This document shows positions 35,320 to 44,539 of a DNA stretch of 64,000 nt, piece by piece. Below the pieces are notes generated by a model that saw only the letters and a list, made by a program, of their open reading frames with translations, had not been told where the DNA came from and made no database searches. Numbering within the stretch: position 1 is the stretch's first letter; each line of letters opens with the position of its first letter. Origin of the DNA: Bog-473 sp963838835. Lineage in GTDB: Bacteria > Actinomycetota > Acidimicrobiia > Acidimicrobiales > RAAP-2. The stretch spans positions 11,806 to 75,805 of the forward strand of contig CAWITA010000017.1 of NCBI GenBank assembly GCA_963838835.1. The letters are read 5' to 3'. Made by a program: the position numbers and the translations under genes.

Positions 35320-37575
35320 CTACCCAGATGCCTTCGTCTCTTCACCCTCTCCGACGCGCAGGTCGGATTCGAGGCGACGACGGGTCCGCTCCCGCGCCAG
35401 CTCCTTCAGCCGCTCCTGAGAGCTCAGACCGTGCCGGTTGGGCACGCGACGCCACCGCCGGTCCGAGCCGAGCTCCCACGCGTTGGTCTCGTCGGCGAAG
35501 ACCAGGTCCAGCACCTCGAAGAGCCGTGCCTGCAGATCCGGGTCGTGCACCGGGACGACCACCTCAATCCGTCGGTCCAGGTTGCGCCCCATGAGGTCCG
35601 CCGAGCCGATGTAGAGCTTCAGGGGAAGGCCGGGTCCGGCCGCCGGATCGGCTGGCGGGCCGCCGAAGCGGTAGATCCTCGAATGCTCGAGGAAGCTGCC
35701 CACGATGGAACGCACGCGGATGCGCTCGGACAGCTCGGGGATGCCTGGTCGCAACCGGCACAAGCCGCGCACGGCGAGGTCGATCTCGACGCCGGCACCC
35801 GACGCCCGGTAGAGGGCGTCGATCATCTCGGCGTCGGTGAGGCCGTTCAGCTTCATGACGATGCGCCCGGAGGGACCCGCCTCCGCCTGCTCCTCGATCA
35901 TGGCCTTGATCCGCTTGCGCACCGTGACCGGCGACACGAGGATTTGGCGGTAGGCGGCGTGCTTCGAGAAGCCCGTCAGGTAGTTGAACAGCTCGCCGAC
36001 GTCGGCACCGATGTCGGGGTCCGACGTCAACAGCCCGATGTCCTCGTAGATCCGTGCGGTCTTGGAGTTGTAGTTGCCGGTGCCCACGTGGCAGTAGGAA
36101 CGGACGCCGTCCTCCTCCCTGCGCAGCACCAGCGCAGTCTTGGAGTGGGTCTTGAGCCCGACGATCCCGTACACGACGTGGACGCCGACCTCCTCGAGCG
36201 CGCGGGCCCACCCGATGTTGGCCTCCTCGTCGAAGCGTGCCTTGAGCTCGACGATGGCCGCCACCTGCTTGCCGTTCTCGGCCGCTCGGATCAGCGAGGC
36301 CACGATCGGGCTGTCGCCGCCGGTGCGATAGAGGGTCTGCTTGATCCCGAGCACGGCAGGATCCTCCGACGCCTGGGCGACGAAGGCCTCCACCGAGGTG
36401 GCGAACGAGTCGTAGGGGTGGTGGACCAGCACGTCCCGCTCGCGCAGCAGCGCGAAGAACTCGGCCGGTTCGTCCCCCACATTGGCCAGCCGAGGCGACG
36501 TCATCGGGGTCCAGGTCTCGCCGTGCAGGTCGGGACGGTCCAACGCGTAGAGACCCCACAGCCCGCTCAAGTCGAGGGGAGCCGAGACCCGGAAGACGCC
36601 GTCGGGGCCGATCTCGAGCTCGGTCGACAAGAGGTCCGCCAGGTCCTGCCCCATGTCGGCTTCCACCTCGAGGCGGAGGGCCTTGCCGAAGCGGCGGCGG
36701 CGCAGCTCCATCTCGATCGCGACGAGGAGGTCGTCCGCCTCGTCCTCCTCGAGCGCGAGGTCGGCGTTGCGGGTGACCCTGAAGGCGTGGTGGTGCCCGA
36801 TGACCATGCCGGGAAACAGCGACTCGAGGTGGGCCGAGATGACCTGCTCGAGCGGGACGAAGCGCTCGCCGTCGGGCATGACCACGAAGCGGGGCAACGT
36901 CGGAGGGACCTTGACCCGGGCGATCCTGCCCTCGCCCGAGGCGGGGTCCTGGACCTCGACGACCAAGTTGAGCGACAGGTTCGAGATGTAGGGAAAGGGG
37001 TGGCCGGGGTCGACGGCCAGCGGGGTGAGGACCGGGTAGATCTGGCGCTGGAACACCTCGACCATGTACTCCCGGTCGTCGTCATCGAGCGAAGACCAGT
37101 CCGAGAAGCGGACGCCGGCCTGGGCGAGCGCCGGCACGATGAGGTCGAGGAAGATGTGGTCCTGGCGGCGGACCAGCTGCTCGACCCGCCCCCGGATCAT
37201 GGTCAGCTGCTCGCCGGGACGGAGCCCGTCGACGCTGCGCGTGCGCACCCCCGCGGCGACCTGATCCTCCAGCGCGGCGACCCGGATCTGGTAGAACTCG
37301 TCGAGCAGCTCCGAGAAGATGGCGAGGAACTTCACCCGTTCGAGCAGCGGCAACCCGTCGTCCTCGGCCAGGTCGAGCAGCCGGGCGCCGAAGTCGAGGC
37401 GTGACTGCTCGCGGTTGGTGAAGCGCTGGTACCCGAAGGCCTCGATCTGCTGGTACGTGGGCGTGACCGGGCGTTCGGCGGCCGGCGCCGCGACGACGTC
37501 GGCGCCCGCCACCTGGGGCGCCGCGGGCGAAGGGGGCTGCGCCTGCGGTTGCTGATGCGGATGGGTCTGGGTCAT
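35320..37575 (-). CDS. ppk1: polyphosphate kinase 1
   Basis: The 751-residue enzyme reversibly makes polyphosphate from ATP. The autophosphorylated His lies in VGLKTHSKTALVLRREED, followed by YCHVGTGNYNSKTARIYED. Further Ppk1 blocks are LLLHHPYDSF-like VHHPYDSFATSVEAFV, VAAIVELKARFDEEANI, GRIVMKLNGLTDAEMIDALY and IGSADLMGRNLDRRIEV. The Gln/Pro-rich first 40 residues are variable. It stands divergent from the SEDS gene at 37651. Confidence 0.95.
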   Translation of the reverse strand: MTQTHPHQQPQAQPPSPAAPQVAGADVVAAPAAERPVTPTYQQIEAFGYQRFTNREQSRLDFGARLLDLAEDDGLPLLERVKFLAIFSELLDEFYQIRVAALEDQVAAGVRTRSVDGLRPGEQLTMIRGRVEQLVRRQDHIFLDLIVPALAQAGVRFSDWSSLDDDDREYMVEVFQRQIYPVLTPLAVDPGHPFPYISNLSLNLVVEVQDPASGEGRIARVKVPPTLPRFVVMPDGERFVPLEQVISAHLESLFPGMVIGHHHAFRVTRNADLALEEDEADDLLVAIEMELRRRRFGKALRLEVEADMGQDLADLLSTELEIGPDGVFRVSAPLDLSGLWGLYALDRPDLHGETWTPMTSPRLANVGDEPAEFFALLRERDVLVHHPYDSFATSVEAFVAQASEDPAVLGIKQTLYRTGGDSPIVASLIRAAENGKQVAAIVELKARFDEEANIGWARALEEVGVHVVYGIVGLKTHSKTALVLRREEDGVRSYCHVGTGNYNSKTARIYEDIGLLTSDPDIGADVGELFNYLTGFSKHAAYRQILVSPVTVRKRIKAMIEEQAEAGPSGRIVMKLNGLTDAEMIDALYRASGAGVEIDLAVRGLCRLRPGIPELSERIRVRSIVGSFLEHSRIYRFGGPPADPAAGPGLPLKLYIGSADLMGRNLDRRIEVVVPVHDPDLQARLFEVLDLVFADETNAWELGSDRRWRRVPNRHGLSSQERLKELARERTRRRLESDLRVGEGEETKASG

Positions 37576-37650
37576 GGATGGAGGGTGCGCGACAGGTCGC
37601 CCGAGGCGGATGCCGCTCTGATCCTACCCCTCACCAGTACGATTCGCCCG

Positions 37651-39177
37651 GTGCCGTCACGAACCCGTCGCTCGCCGTTGCCGCGCTACGTCTGGGGTCC
37701 CAAGCCAAAGCGGCGCACCGAATTGGGCCTGCTGATCTTCGGCTCGCTCCTGATCGTTGCGCTCTACGTGATCGCCGAGCTGGGAGTGAAATCCAAGATC
37801 CCGGCGAACATCGGGCCGTTTCTCGGCATCGTGCTGGGGCTGGCCCTCATCGCCCACATGGCGAACCGATGGCTCGTCCCCGATGCCAACGCGGTCATCC
37901 TGCCCCTGGCCGCGCTGCTGAACGGCATCGGCTATGTCGTCATCGCCCGCTGGAACCCGCCCTACGCGCGCCAACAGGCCGGCTGGGTCGCGTTGGGCGT
38001 CGCGCTCTACGTCCTGACCCTCTTGTTGGTCCGCTACACCCGCGACCTGGAGCGCTACCGCTACCTCTTGTTGTTGCTGGCCGGCGTCCTCCTCGTGGCC
38101 CCGCTCTTCTTCAGCCCCGTCAACGGAGCCCGGCTGTGGGTGCACGTCGGTGTGCTGCGCTTTCAGCCGATCGAGTTCTCCAAGATCTTGTTGTGCATCT
38201 TCTTCGCCTCGTACTTCGCCGAGAACAAGGAGATGCTCTCCATCCCGACGGCCCGCCTCGGGAACCGACTCGTCCTCGACCCGCGCCCGCTCATCCCGCT
38301 CCTCGTGGCCTGGGGCGCCGCGATGGCGGTCATCGGGTTGGAAGGGGACATCGGCTTTGCTGCGCTCCTCTTCGTCCTCTTCATCGGCCTGCTCTGGATC
38401 ACGACCGGGCGCCTGGGTTACCTCGTGCTCGGCCTGGTGCTCTTCGGCGTGGGCGCCTACATCGCCGCCCGCTATTTCGGTCAGGTCCACGCCAGGGTCG
38501 ACGAGTGGCTCAACCCGTGGGAGACCTCGACCAACCTCAATTCGGGTGGGGCGCAGTTGCGCCTCGGCTGGTACGGCTTCGGCACCGGGGGGGTCGGCGG
38601 CACCGGGCTCGGATTCGACATCCAGGCCGGGAACATCCCGTTCCTCACCACCGACATGATCTTCGCGGCGATCGGCACCGAGATGGGCCTCGTCGGCGCG
38701 GCGGCCGTCGTGTTCGCCTACGTCCTGATCGTCGGGTCGGGCCTCCGTATCGCCCAGACGGCCCGCTCGGACTTCTCGCGGCTGATGGCGGCCGGTTTCA
38801 CGATCATCATCGGCTTCCAGGCTTTCTTCATCATGGCGGGGGTGGTGCGGCTGTTGCCCTTCACCGGGATCACCCTCCCTTTCGTGGCCTACGGCGGCTC
38901 GTCACTGCTCGCCAACTACATCCTCATCGCGTTGCTCTTGCGCACCTCCGACGAGGGCGCGAAGACGCAGGCGGCCATGCTCGCCGCCGGGAAGGCCGGC
39001 GGCCCGGGCGAGCGCCCGATGGTGCCGGCGCGCTCGAGGCGGACGGCCGGCCCTCAGCGCGACAGGGGCAGCGCGCCGCCCTCGGCGGCCTCCTCCTCGG
39101 CCGCATCCGGACGGCCGCGCACGGCGACAATGATCATCACCGCGATGGCCGCCCCGACGAGGGGCCCGACGATGTAG
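37651..39177 (+). CDS. SEDS-family peptidoglycan glycosyltransferase (FtsW/RodA type)
   Basis: Beginning at GTG 37651 (longer frames exist upstream), the protein has about twelve helices and SEDS features: GARLWVHVGVLRFQPIEFSK, GLEGDIGFAALLFVLFIGLL, the extracytoplasmic DMIFAAIGTEMGLVGAAAVV and LPFTGITLPFVAYGGSSLL. SEDS proteins polymerise lipid II with a class B PBP, but no pbp gene is next to it. The hydrophilic C-terminus overlaps the end of the convergent aquaporin gene by about 124 bases. FtsW versus RodA cannot be decided here. Confidence 0.88.
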   Translation: MPSRTRRSPLPRYVWGPKPKRRTELGLLIFGSLLIVALYVIAELGVKSKIPANIGPFLGIVLGLALIAHMANRWLVPDANAVILPLAALLNGIGYVVIARWNPPYARQQAGWVALGVALYVLTLLLVRYTRDLERYRYLLLLLAGVLLVAPLFFSPVNGARLWVHVGVLRFQPIEFSKILLCIFFASYFAENKEMLSIPTARLGNRLVLDPRPLIPLLVAWGAAMAVIGLEGDIGFAALLFVLFIGLLWITTGRLGYLVLGLVLFGVGAYIAARYFGQVHARVDEWLNPWETSTNLNSGGAQLRLGWYGFGTGGVGGTGLGFDIQAGNIPFLTTDMIFAAIGTEMGLVGAAAVVFAYVLIVGSGLRIAQTARSDFSRLMAAGFTIIIGFQAFFIMAGVVRLLPFTGITLPFVAYGGSSLLANYILIALLLRTSDEGAKTQAAMLAAGKAGGPGERPMVPARSRRTAGPQRDRGSAPPSAASSSAASGRPRTATMIITAMAAPTRGPTM

Positions 39178-39887
39178 ATCCACCACCCCGTGAAGTCCCA
39201 GGACACGATGTCGGGGCCAAGGGTGCGGGCCGGGTTCATCGAGGCGCCGCTGATGGGGCTGGCGAAGAGGCCGAGGAGGGCGACCGTGGACCCGACGGCG
39301 AGCGCCGCATTGTGCCCGATGCTGCGATAGCCCGTCGCCGTGTTCAGGATGACGGTCACCAGGATGGCGGTGAGGATGGTCTCCATGACCAGCGAGCGCC
39401 ACTCCCCGCCCGGCTTGGCGATCGGGTAGTTGCCACCCGCGGCCACGTGGGTGTACATGGCTTGGAGGAAGAGGGCGGCGCAGATCGCCCCCGCGAACTG
39501 GACGACGAGGTAGGGCAGCACCCAGGCCACCTTGAACACGCGCCGCGCCGTGAAGGCGAGGGTGACGGCGGGGTTGATGTGCAACCCTGACAATGGCCCC
39601 AGGGCATAGATCATCGCCATCACCACCGCGCCGGGCGCGATCACCGCGGCCGTGCGGCTGATCGGGTCGGTGCCCACGTAGTGGTTGATGACGCCCGCAC
39701 CGGCGGCGACGGTCACCAAGATGAAGGTCCCGAGGAATTCGATGATCAAGCGGATCCACAGCGGCCGGTGCCGCAGCGTGTCCTCGGAGAAGCGGAGCAT
39801 GAAGCGGTCGCCGAGTATCGAGTCCCGGGCGAGGTCGGCCTCCTGGGTGGTCACCGGCAGGGCCGACCGGTCGTCGGCTGTGGTCAT
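39054..39887 (-). CDS. MIP-family channel (aquaporin/glycerol facilitator)
   Basis: The 277-residue protein has six helices and both NPA half-helices, LSGLHINPAVTLAFTARRV and SPISGASMNPARTLGPDIV. The first helix EFLGTFILVTVAAGAGV is typical. ATG 39887 follows a ribosome-binding AAGGAGGG on the minus strand. The residues around the NPA boxes favour water over glycerol, but weakly. Its last 40 codons are antisense to the SEDS gene. Confidence 0.9.
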   Translation of the reverse strand: MTTADDRSALPVTTQEADLARDSILGDRFMLRFSEDTLRHRPLWIRLIIEFLGTFILVTVAAGAGVINHYVGTDPISRTAAVIAPGAVVMAMIYALGPLSGLHINPAVTLAFTARRVFKVAWVLPYLVVQFAGAICAALFLQAMYTHVAAGGNYPIAKPGGEWRSLVMETILTAILVTVILNTATGYRSIGHNAALAVGSTVALLGLFASPISGASMNPARTLGPDIVSWDFTGWWIYIVGPLVGAAIAVMIIVAVRGRPDAAEEEAAEGGALPLSR

Positions 39888-39996
39888 GGCATCCCTCCTT
39901 TGTCGTTCCTTGTGTCCTTCACTCGTGGGGTGGGTCACTCCCTCCCCCGCCGCCCAGGATGGGGCGCTCGGCCCGGTCTGGCCGTGAGCTCGGCCC

Positions 39997-40011
39997 GAGC
40001 ACCGGGTGCTC
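39997..40011 (-). terminator. short hairpin at the end of the ABM gene
   Basis: GAGCAC-CGG-GTGCTC forms a 6-base stem with a 3-base loop that touches the stop codon of the small monooxygenase gene on the minus strand. It may help terminate the rodA-BFN-ABM transcript. Weak evidence. Confidence 0.25.
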
Positions 40012-40339
40012 AGCCCGAGTCTGGCCGCGATCCCCCCGCCACCTCGTAGGACCACACTTCCGATGCCACCGACACGGGACCGCCGTGGGGCGAGGGCCGG
40101 TCGGCGCCGGCGTGGCCATGGGCAAAGGCCGGCGACGCGACCCACTGTTGGAAGGATTCCTCGTCCCGCCAGCGGGTCACCACAAGCCACTGGCGCCGAT
40201 CGTCGGTCGGGCGCAACAGCTCGAACCCTTCGAAACCATCTTGGTCGTCGACGGCGCCGGCGCGCGCGGCGAAGCGGCGGGCCAGCTCGTCGCCGGCGTC
40301 CTCGGGCACGGTGATGGCGTTGATCTTGATGATCGTCAT
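40010..40339 (-). CDS. antibiotic biosynthesis monooxygenase-domain protein (HmoA/MhuD-like)
   Basis: The 109-residue protein fits the ABM ferredoxin-like fold: ITVPEDAGDELARRFAARAG, GFEGFELLRPTDDRRQWLVV and TRWRDEESFQQWVASPAF. Relatives include haem-degrading monooxygenases such as MhuD and HmoA, and quinol monooxygenases. It ends the rodA-BFN-ABM gene run and overlaps the preceding gene by four bases. Without the key haem ligand assigned I would not claim haem degradation. Confidence 0.8.
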   Translation of the reverse strand: MTIIKINAITVPEDAGDELARRFAARAGAVDDQDGFEGFELLRPTDDRRQWLVVTRWRDEESFQQWVASPAFAHGHAGADRPSPHGGPVSVASEVWSYEVAGGSRPDSG

Positions 40340-40854
40340 GGCCCGATCTGATCAGATCCGGCGGCGCGGCGCGGCATCACCTCACCGGGCTCGTCGAGCA
40401 AGCGCTCATCGACCAGGATCGGGGAGGGCACCGCCATGCGCAACGCGAGCACGATGCCGTCGGAAGGCCGGCAGTCGAGCACCTCGCGCCCGCCCGGCGT
40501 CATCAAGTCGAGCTCGGCCAGGAGATTGCCCTGCTCGCGTCCCACCAGTCGCACGGCGATCACGTCGATACGGGCGCGCTGGAGTACCTCAAGGAACAGC
40601 TCGTGGGTCATCGGCCTGCGCCCGCCCATGCGGCGCAGGGCCTGCGCCATGGCGGTGCCCTCGGGGAGCCCAACCGGGAAGACGAGCACGCGCCCTGGTG
40701 GCTCCGACTCCACCAGCGTCACGGCCGGGTATTGCGAGGGCAGATCGAGCGACACCTCCTCGACGTCCATGACGCGGAACACCGGATACGACGACGGCTC
40801 CGCCACGGCCGGGCCCGGCTCGTCCTCCGCCGCCGCGGGCTGAAGGTCGGTCAC
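40336..40854 (-). CDS. bifunctional nuclease (BFN/DUF151) domain protein
   Basis: GTG 40854 opens a 172-residue protein whose core, VFPVGLPEGTAMAQALRR, RPMTHELFLEVLQRARID, LDCRPSDGIVLALRMAVPS and PILVDERLLDE, is the BFN domain. The name comes from plant proteins with DNase and RNase activity; bacterial roles are largely untested. It overlaps the rodA stop as GTGA, so it is translated with rodA. Confidence 0.85.
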   Translation of the reverse strand: MTDLQPAAAEDEPGPAVAEPSSYPVFRVMDVEEVSLDLPSQYPAVTLVESEPPGRVLVFPVGLPEGTAMAQALRRMGGRRPMTHELFLEVLQRARIDVIAVRLVGREQGNLLAELDLMTPGGREVLDCRPSDGIVLALRMAVPSPILVDERLLDEPGEVMPRRAAGSDQIGP

Positions 40855-42002
40855 CGGTGCCTCCGTCGAGCCCCCACGCTTAACGCCAGGCCCACCGCGG
40901 CGAAGAAGACCAGGACCGCCGTCCCGCCGTAGCTGACGAACGGGAGCGGGATCCCCGTGATGGGCATGATGCCCATCGTCATCCCCGCGTTCTGGAACAC
41001 GCTGAACGCGATGAACGCGAACAACCCGGCGCAGATCAAGCGCCCGAAGGTGTCGCGCGCCACTACCGCGGCGTGCAGCACGCGCCAGGCGATGATGCCG
41101 AGGAGGGACAACACCCCGACGGCGCCGACGAAGCCCAGCTGCTCCCCGACGGCTGTAAAGATGAAGTCGGTCTGCTGTTCGGGCACGTACCCGAGGTTCG
41201 TCTGCGCTCCGTGCCCGATCCCCGAGCCGAAGAGGCCGCCCGAGCCAATGGCGTTCTTGGCTTCCTGGAGGTTGTAGATGGCCGACTGCACGTAGGGATT
41301 GGTGCTCTTGTTGTTCGGGTTCAAAAAGGTGGTCAGCCGCGCGATCTGGTAATGATGCAGCAAACCACCTTCGACCGCGGCCAACGCCACCAGGATCGTG
41401 CCCACCAGCAGCATGACGAGGATCCTGATCGGCAGGCCCGCCACGGCCAGCATGACCAGCAGCACGATCACCATGATCATCGCGGTGCCGAGGTCGGGCT
41501 GCAGCAGCACGAGCACGATCGGGATGCCCGACATGATGAGCAAGCGGAAGACGTCGCGCCAGGCCAACCCTTCTTCGTCGCGGCGCGCGCAATACGTGGC
41601 CACCGCGAGGATCAAGGCCAAGACGGCGAATTCGGAGGGCTGCAATTGTAACGGGCCAAGGTTGAACCAGCGCGCCGCGCCCTGGGCGCTGCTTCCAACC
41701 GCGAACACGCCGATCAGCGCCAGCACGATCAGCCAGTACAAGACGGTGGCCAGCGGTTCGAGACGCCGATAGTCGAAGAGGGCCACGATCACCATCGTGA
41801 GAACCCCGAGCACGACGAAGAGGCCCTGCTTCTTCAGAAAGGTCTTCGGGTCCTCCCCTTGCGCCAGCAGTGAGCCACGGGTTGCGGTGTAGACCATCAC
41901 CACCCCGATCGCCGAGACCAGCAGCGTGGCGATGACCAGGATGAAATCGAACGGTGGCACGCTGCGCCGAGCGGCAACGTGTGTTCGGGCGAGTGTGGTC
42001 AT
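40851..42002 (-). CDS. rodA: rod-shape SEDS protein
   Basis: The 383-residue SEDS protein has about ten helices and matches RodA by length and motifs: ARWFNLGPLQLQPSEFAVLA, VLLQPDLGTAMIMVIVLLVM, the loop EQQTDFIFTAVGEQLGFVGA and MPITGIPLPFVSYGGTAVL. The conserved Asp for catalysis is in the QTDFIF segment. RodA polymerises side-wall peptidoglycan with a PBP2. No mreBCD or pbp2 is adjacent here. It is divergent from mscS. Confidence 0.9.
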   Translation of the reverse strand: MTTLARTHVAARRSVPPFDFILVIATLLVSAIGVVMVYTATRGSLLAQGEDPKTFLKKQGLFVVLGVLTMVIVALFDYRRLEPLATVLYWLIVLALIGVFAVGSSAQGAARWFNLGPLQLQPSEFAVLALILAVATYCARRDEEGLAWRDVFRLLIMSGIPIVLVLLQPDLGTAMIMVIVLLVMLAVAGLPIRILVMLLVGTILVALAAVEGGLLHHYQIARLTTFLNPNNKSTNPYVQSAIYNLQEAKNAIGSGGLFGSGIGHGAQTNLGYVPEQQTDFIFTAVGEQLGFVGAVGVLSLLGIIAWRVLHAAVVARDTFGRLICAGLFAFIAFSVFQNAGMTMGIMPITGIPLPFVSYGGTAVLVFFAAVGLALSVGARRRHR

Positions 42003-42031
42003 ATGGCGGATTCGGGGACAGAATACCGGCC

Positions 42032-43015
42032 GTGACCACTCACTCCCTGGCGGCAGCCCGTGCCCTGGTGAGCCAGGGCGCGACGGGCGCGAGCTCGTCC
42101 CCTCCAGTCGACCAGGGCGGGGGCTGGCTCTACCACCTCCTGACCAAGCTCGGCGTGAGCCCGGATACCGCGTCCACCATCACCGACCTCGTCATCCGGC
42201 CACTGGGCATCCTCCTCGTCATCGTCGTGGCGCTGATTGCGGCTCGGTACGGCGCCAAGGTCATCCGCCGTCTCCTCGAACGGGTGGCCAACCAGACGGC
42301 GGCCCGCTCCGGCTCCCAACGGGCCGCGGCCCGCGTGACGACGATGGCAGGTGTCGTCGCGAACGTCTGGCGCTTCTTCGTCTTCGTGGTGGCCGGCGCC
42401 ATCGTGCTGGGCATGCTGGGCATCAACCTCACGCCACTCCTGGCCAGCGCCACCATCATCGGCGCCACGCTCGGGTTCGGGGCCCAGCAGATCGTGCGCG
42501 ACTACTTCTCGGGCATCCTCATGACCATGGAGGATCAGTACAACGTGGGCGACTCGGTCATCGTCGGCGGAGTGACCGGCGTGGTCGAGGACGTCACCAT
42601 GCGTCTCACGCGCTTCCGTGGCGTCGACGGCACCACCTACATCATTCCCAACGGCGACATCCGCCTGATTGGCAACCTCTCGCGCGGCTGGGCGCGCGCC
42701 GTCGTGGACTTGGCGCTGCCCGGTGCCGCCGCCGCCGACCTCGAGACCGTGCGACGCGTCATCACGGACGCCGCGCACGAGGTGGCCACCGCCGCCGAGT
42801 TCTCGACCCACTCGACCGAGCCACCGAACGTCGTCGGCCTGCTCGCGGCGGACGCGACGACCATCACGATGCGCGTGACGATCCTCACCGTCCCCTCACA
42901 GCGCGACGCGCTCACGCGCGCACTACGCGAGGCGGTGGTCTCCGCCTTGGCGAAAGCCGGCCTGTGGCCGTCCGAGGCCTCGCCCCCGGCGGCACCGGCA
43001 CCCCCCACCCACTGA
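42032..43015 (+). CDS. small-conductance mechanosensitive channel (MscS family)
   Basis: From GTG 42032 the 327-residue protein has three helices. The last, pore-lining helix and start of the beta domain read ATIIGATLGFGAQQIVRDYF and SGILMTMEDQYNVGDSVIVG, followed by YIIPNGDIRLIGNLSRGWA. These are standard MscS features. The channel releases solutes during hypo-osmotic shock. A Pro/Ala-rich tail ends the protein. It is the last core-like gene before the accessory stretch. Confidence 0.9.
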   Translation: MTTHSLAAARALVSQGATGASSSPPVDQGGGWLYHLLTKLGVSPDTASTITDLVIRPLGILLVIVVALIAARYGAKVIRRLLERVANQTAARSGSQRAAARVTTMAGVVANVWRFFVFVVAGAIVLGMLGINLTPLLASATIIGATLGFGAQQIVRDYFSGILMTMEDQYNVGDSVIVGGVTGVVEDVTMRLTRFRGVDGTTYIIPNGDIRLIGNLSRGWARAVVDLALPGAAAADLETVRRVITDAAHEVATAAEFSTHSTEPPNVVGLLAADATTITMRVTILTVPSQRDALTRALREAVVSALAKAGLWPSEASPPAAPAPPTH

Positions 43016-43047
43016 GGCGCCACCGCCTCCTCGTCCCTCGTCCTGTT

Positions 43048-43082
43048 CAGTCGTCAGTCGTCAGTCGTCAGTCGTCAGTCGT
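43048..43082. repeat. tandem heptamer array (CAGTCGT)5
   Basis: Five exact head-to-tail copies of CAGTCGT lie just after the mscS gene, where the sequence shifts from dense core genes to the accessory stretch. The unit is seven bases long, so the array is not codon-periodic. It resembles short tandemly repeated sequences and is prone to slippage. Confidence 0.9.
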
Positions 43083-43349
43083 CCGGTGGACGGGCCGCCG
43101 CGGCCGCGGATCAGCCGGGCTCTCGTCCCCGTCGCAGCTGATGTCGGAGAGCGACGCTACGGATGTGAGGATGGCCTCGATGGAGCTTCGGTAGGCCAGT
43201 TCTTCTTCATCTTGAGGCGGGAGTGCAATGACTGAGATGGAACCAGGACCAACTGAATCAGCCGACTCCGACTCCGTGCCCAAGGAAACGTCTGCGCCGG
43301 CGCTCCGTCGATTGAGGCGCATATCGGGGTGCGCGTTGGCTGGGTCCAT
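43068..43349 (-). CDS. possible small acidic protein, unknown
   Basis: This 93-codon frame has a central protein-like stretch (ALPPQDEEELAYRSSIEAIL, TSVASLSDISCDGDE). Its C-terminus is encoded by the heptamer repeat and its N-terminus looks non-coding. A shorter start is possible. There are no homologous features I recognise. It could be a fragment or spurious. Confidence 0.3.
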   Translation of the reverse strand: MDPANAHPDMRLNRRSAGADVSLGTESESADSVGPGSISVIALPPQDEEELAYRSSIEAILTSVASLSDISCDGDESPADPRPRRPVHRTTDD

Positions 43350-43621
43350 TGATGATCTTCGGGTTTCGATCGGTATTCCTGGATCGCTGCTCCGACGTCA
43401 AAATCCCGCTACCGGGCAAACGCCATCGGTTGGGGTTCGAGTCGCGTAACGCCCACTCGCGGCAGGGGGGAGAGGGGATAGGGCCGCGTGAAACGTCCCG
43501 CCCGCCATACACGCTCCCACCGACCCTCTGGTGGTCCGGCGGCCAAGCCTCAGACCTCGGGGGGGTGCCCCAGTCCGAAGCAGGCACAACGGGGATAGGG
43601 CGGCTCCCGGTCATGAGGTCC
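43350..43621. other. non-coding stretch of about 270 bases
   Basis: I see no convincing gene. A T-arm-like motif GTTCGAGTC occurs at 43435-43443, but there is no matching T stem or cloverleaf around it. The area may be a recombination scar at the edge of the accessory region. Confidence 0.4.
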
Positions 43622-44416
43622 TCAGATTCGAGTCGCCACCGCGAGAACGTGTCCGCAGTACGGCTTTAGCTCGGTCGTCACTGTCGCCTCCATGAACGTT
43701 GCCGCCGCTGCCGCTTCACCGAGTTCGGATTCAAGAGTGTCTCGCTGGGCGAGGATCGCACCGAAGCCCGCCGCGACTTGGTCTTCCCAGTGGGGGATTT
43801 GGCCGTACTGATTGACCTCGAAGCCGACTTGTTCGAGCAGCGGCCGGTAGTCCGATATGGCGTCTTCCCAAAACGGCAGCCCGGCAACCCGATCAGGGTC
43901 AAGCTCAAAGGCCACGAATGCGAAGCGTCCACGAGGACGGAGAATCCTGGCGACCTCAACCAGTGCAGCCGACTTGTCGGGGACATATTGGAGGGCATCA
44001 ACGCTCATCACTGCATCGGCCGAGGCTGTTTCGAGGCCGGTTGCCTCGAACGTACCTTGGCCAAAAGTCGCCCTTCCACCCATCCCGAGCGGACCCGCAC
44101 GCTTGAATGCTTGGGTCGCAGCCATCACGGAGATGTCGATGCCAATCAGGCGAGCACCGGCTTCTTTTGCGGCCCACAAGCCCGGACCCCCTGCTCCGCA
44201 CGCCACATCGACAAGCAGTTGATCAGGGATCAGGGTCAAGCCTTCGGTCAGCGACCTCAGTTGTGCGAGGGGAAGGAAGCTGATGTGAGCAAACTCCTCC
44301 GGATAGTCCGGCCCGGTCACATGTTCTCGCCAGATGCGACGTAGGGTCGGACTTTCACCCCAGCTGGCGTAGAACGCGTCATACCCGCTGGCTACCAAAT
44401 CGCTGCTGTCTGACAC
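43622..44416 (-). CDS. class I SAM-dependent methyltransferase
   Basis: The probable start is GTG 44416 (SDSSDLVASGYDAFYASWGE); in-frame starts lie up to 44488. The SAM-binding loop LLVDVACGAGGPGLWAAKEAG, motif II IGIDIS and VMSVDALQYVPDKSAAL identify a UbiE/COQ5-like methyltransferase. The C-terminus includes PYCGHVLAVATRI. The target is unknown. Codon use is less GC-biased than in the core genes, consistent with an accessory origin. Confidence 0.8.
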   Translation of the reverse strand: MSDSSDLVASGYDAFYASWGESPTLRRIWREHVTGPDYPEEFAHISFLPLAQLRSLTEGLTLIPDQLLVDVACGAGGPGLWAAKEAGARLIGIDISVMAATQAFKRAGPLGMGGRATFGQGTFEATGLETASADAVMSVDALQYVPDKSAALVEVARILRPRGRFAFVAFELDPDRVAGLPFWEDAISDYRPLLEQVGFEVNQYGQIPHWEDQVAAGFGAILAQRDTLESELGEAAAAATFMEATVTTELKPYCGHVLAVATRI

Positions 44417-44539
44417 AGCGGAAGCGTAGAACCTCGCTCGCCCCGGACTGCCCCCGTTCGCCATCGGGTAGGTGGGACAGTTCGGCACGCCGGAGGCAGG
44501 CTTTCGTATCCTCGGTCACGATGACGGTGGTGAGCAGAC

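Noticed and set aside
35431..37404. A 657-codon open frame antisense to ppk1
   Set aside because: Long antisense frames are expected in very GC-rich genes; the peptide is low-complexity and Ppk1 motifs are complete on the other strand.
43048..43082. CRISPR-like repeat array
   Set aside because: Units are seven bases with no spacers and no cas genes nearby; it is a simple tandem repeat.
43360..43460. Possible tRNA because of a T-arm-like GTTCGAGTC at 43435-43443
   Set aside because: The bases flanking the loop do not pair as a T stem, and no acceptor or anticodon arm can be drawn upstream.
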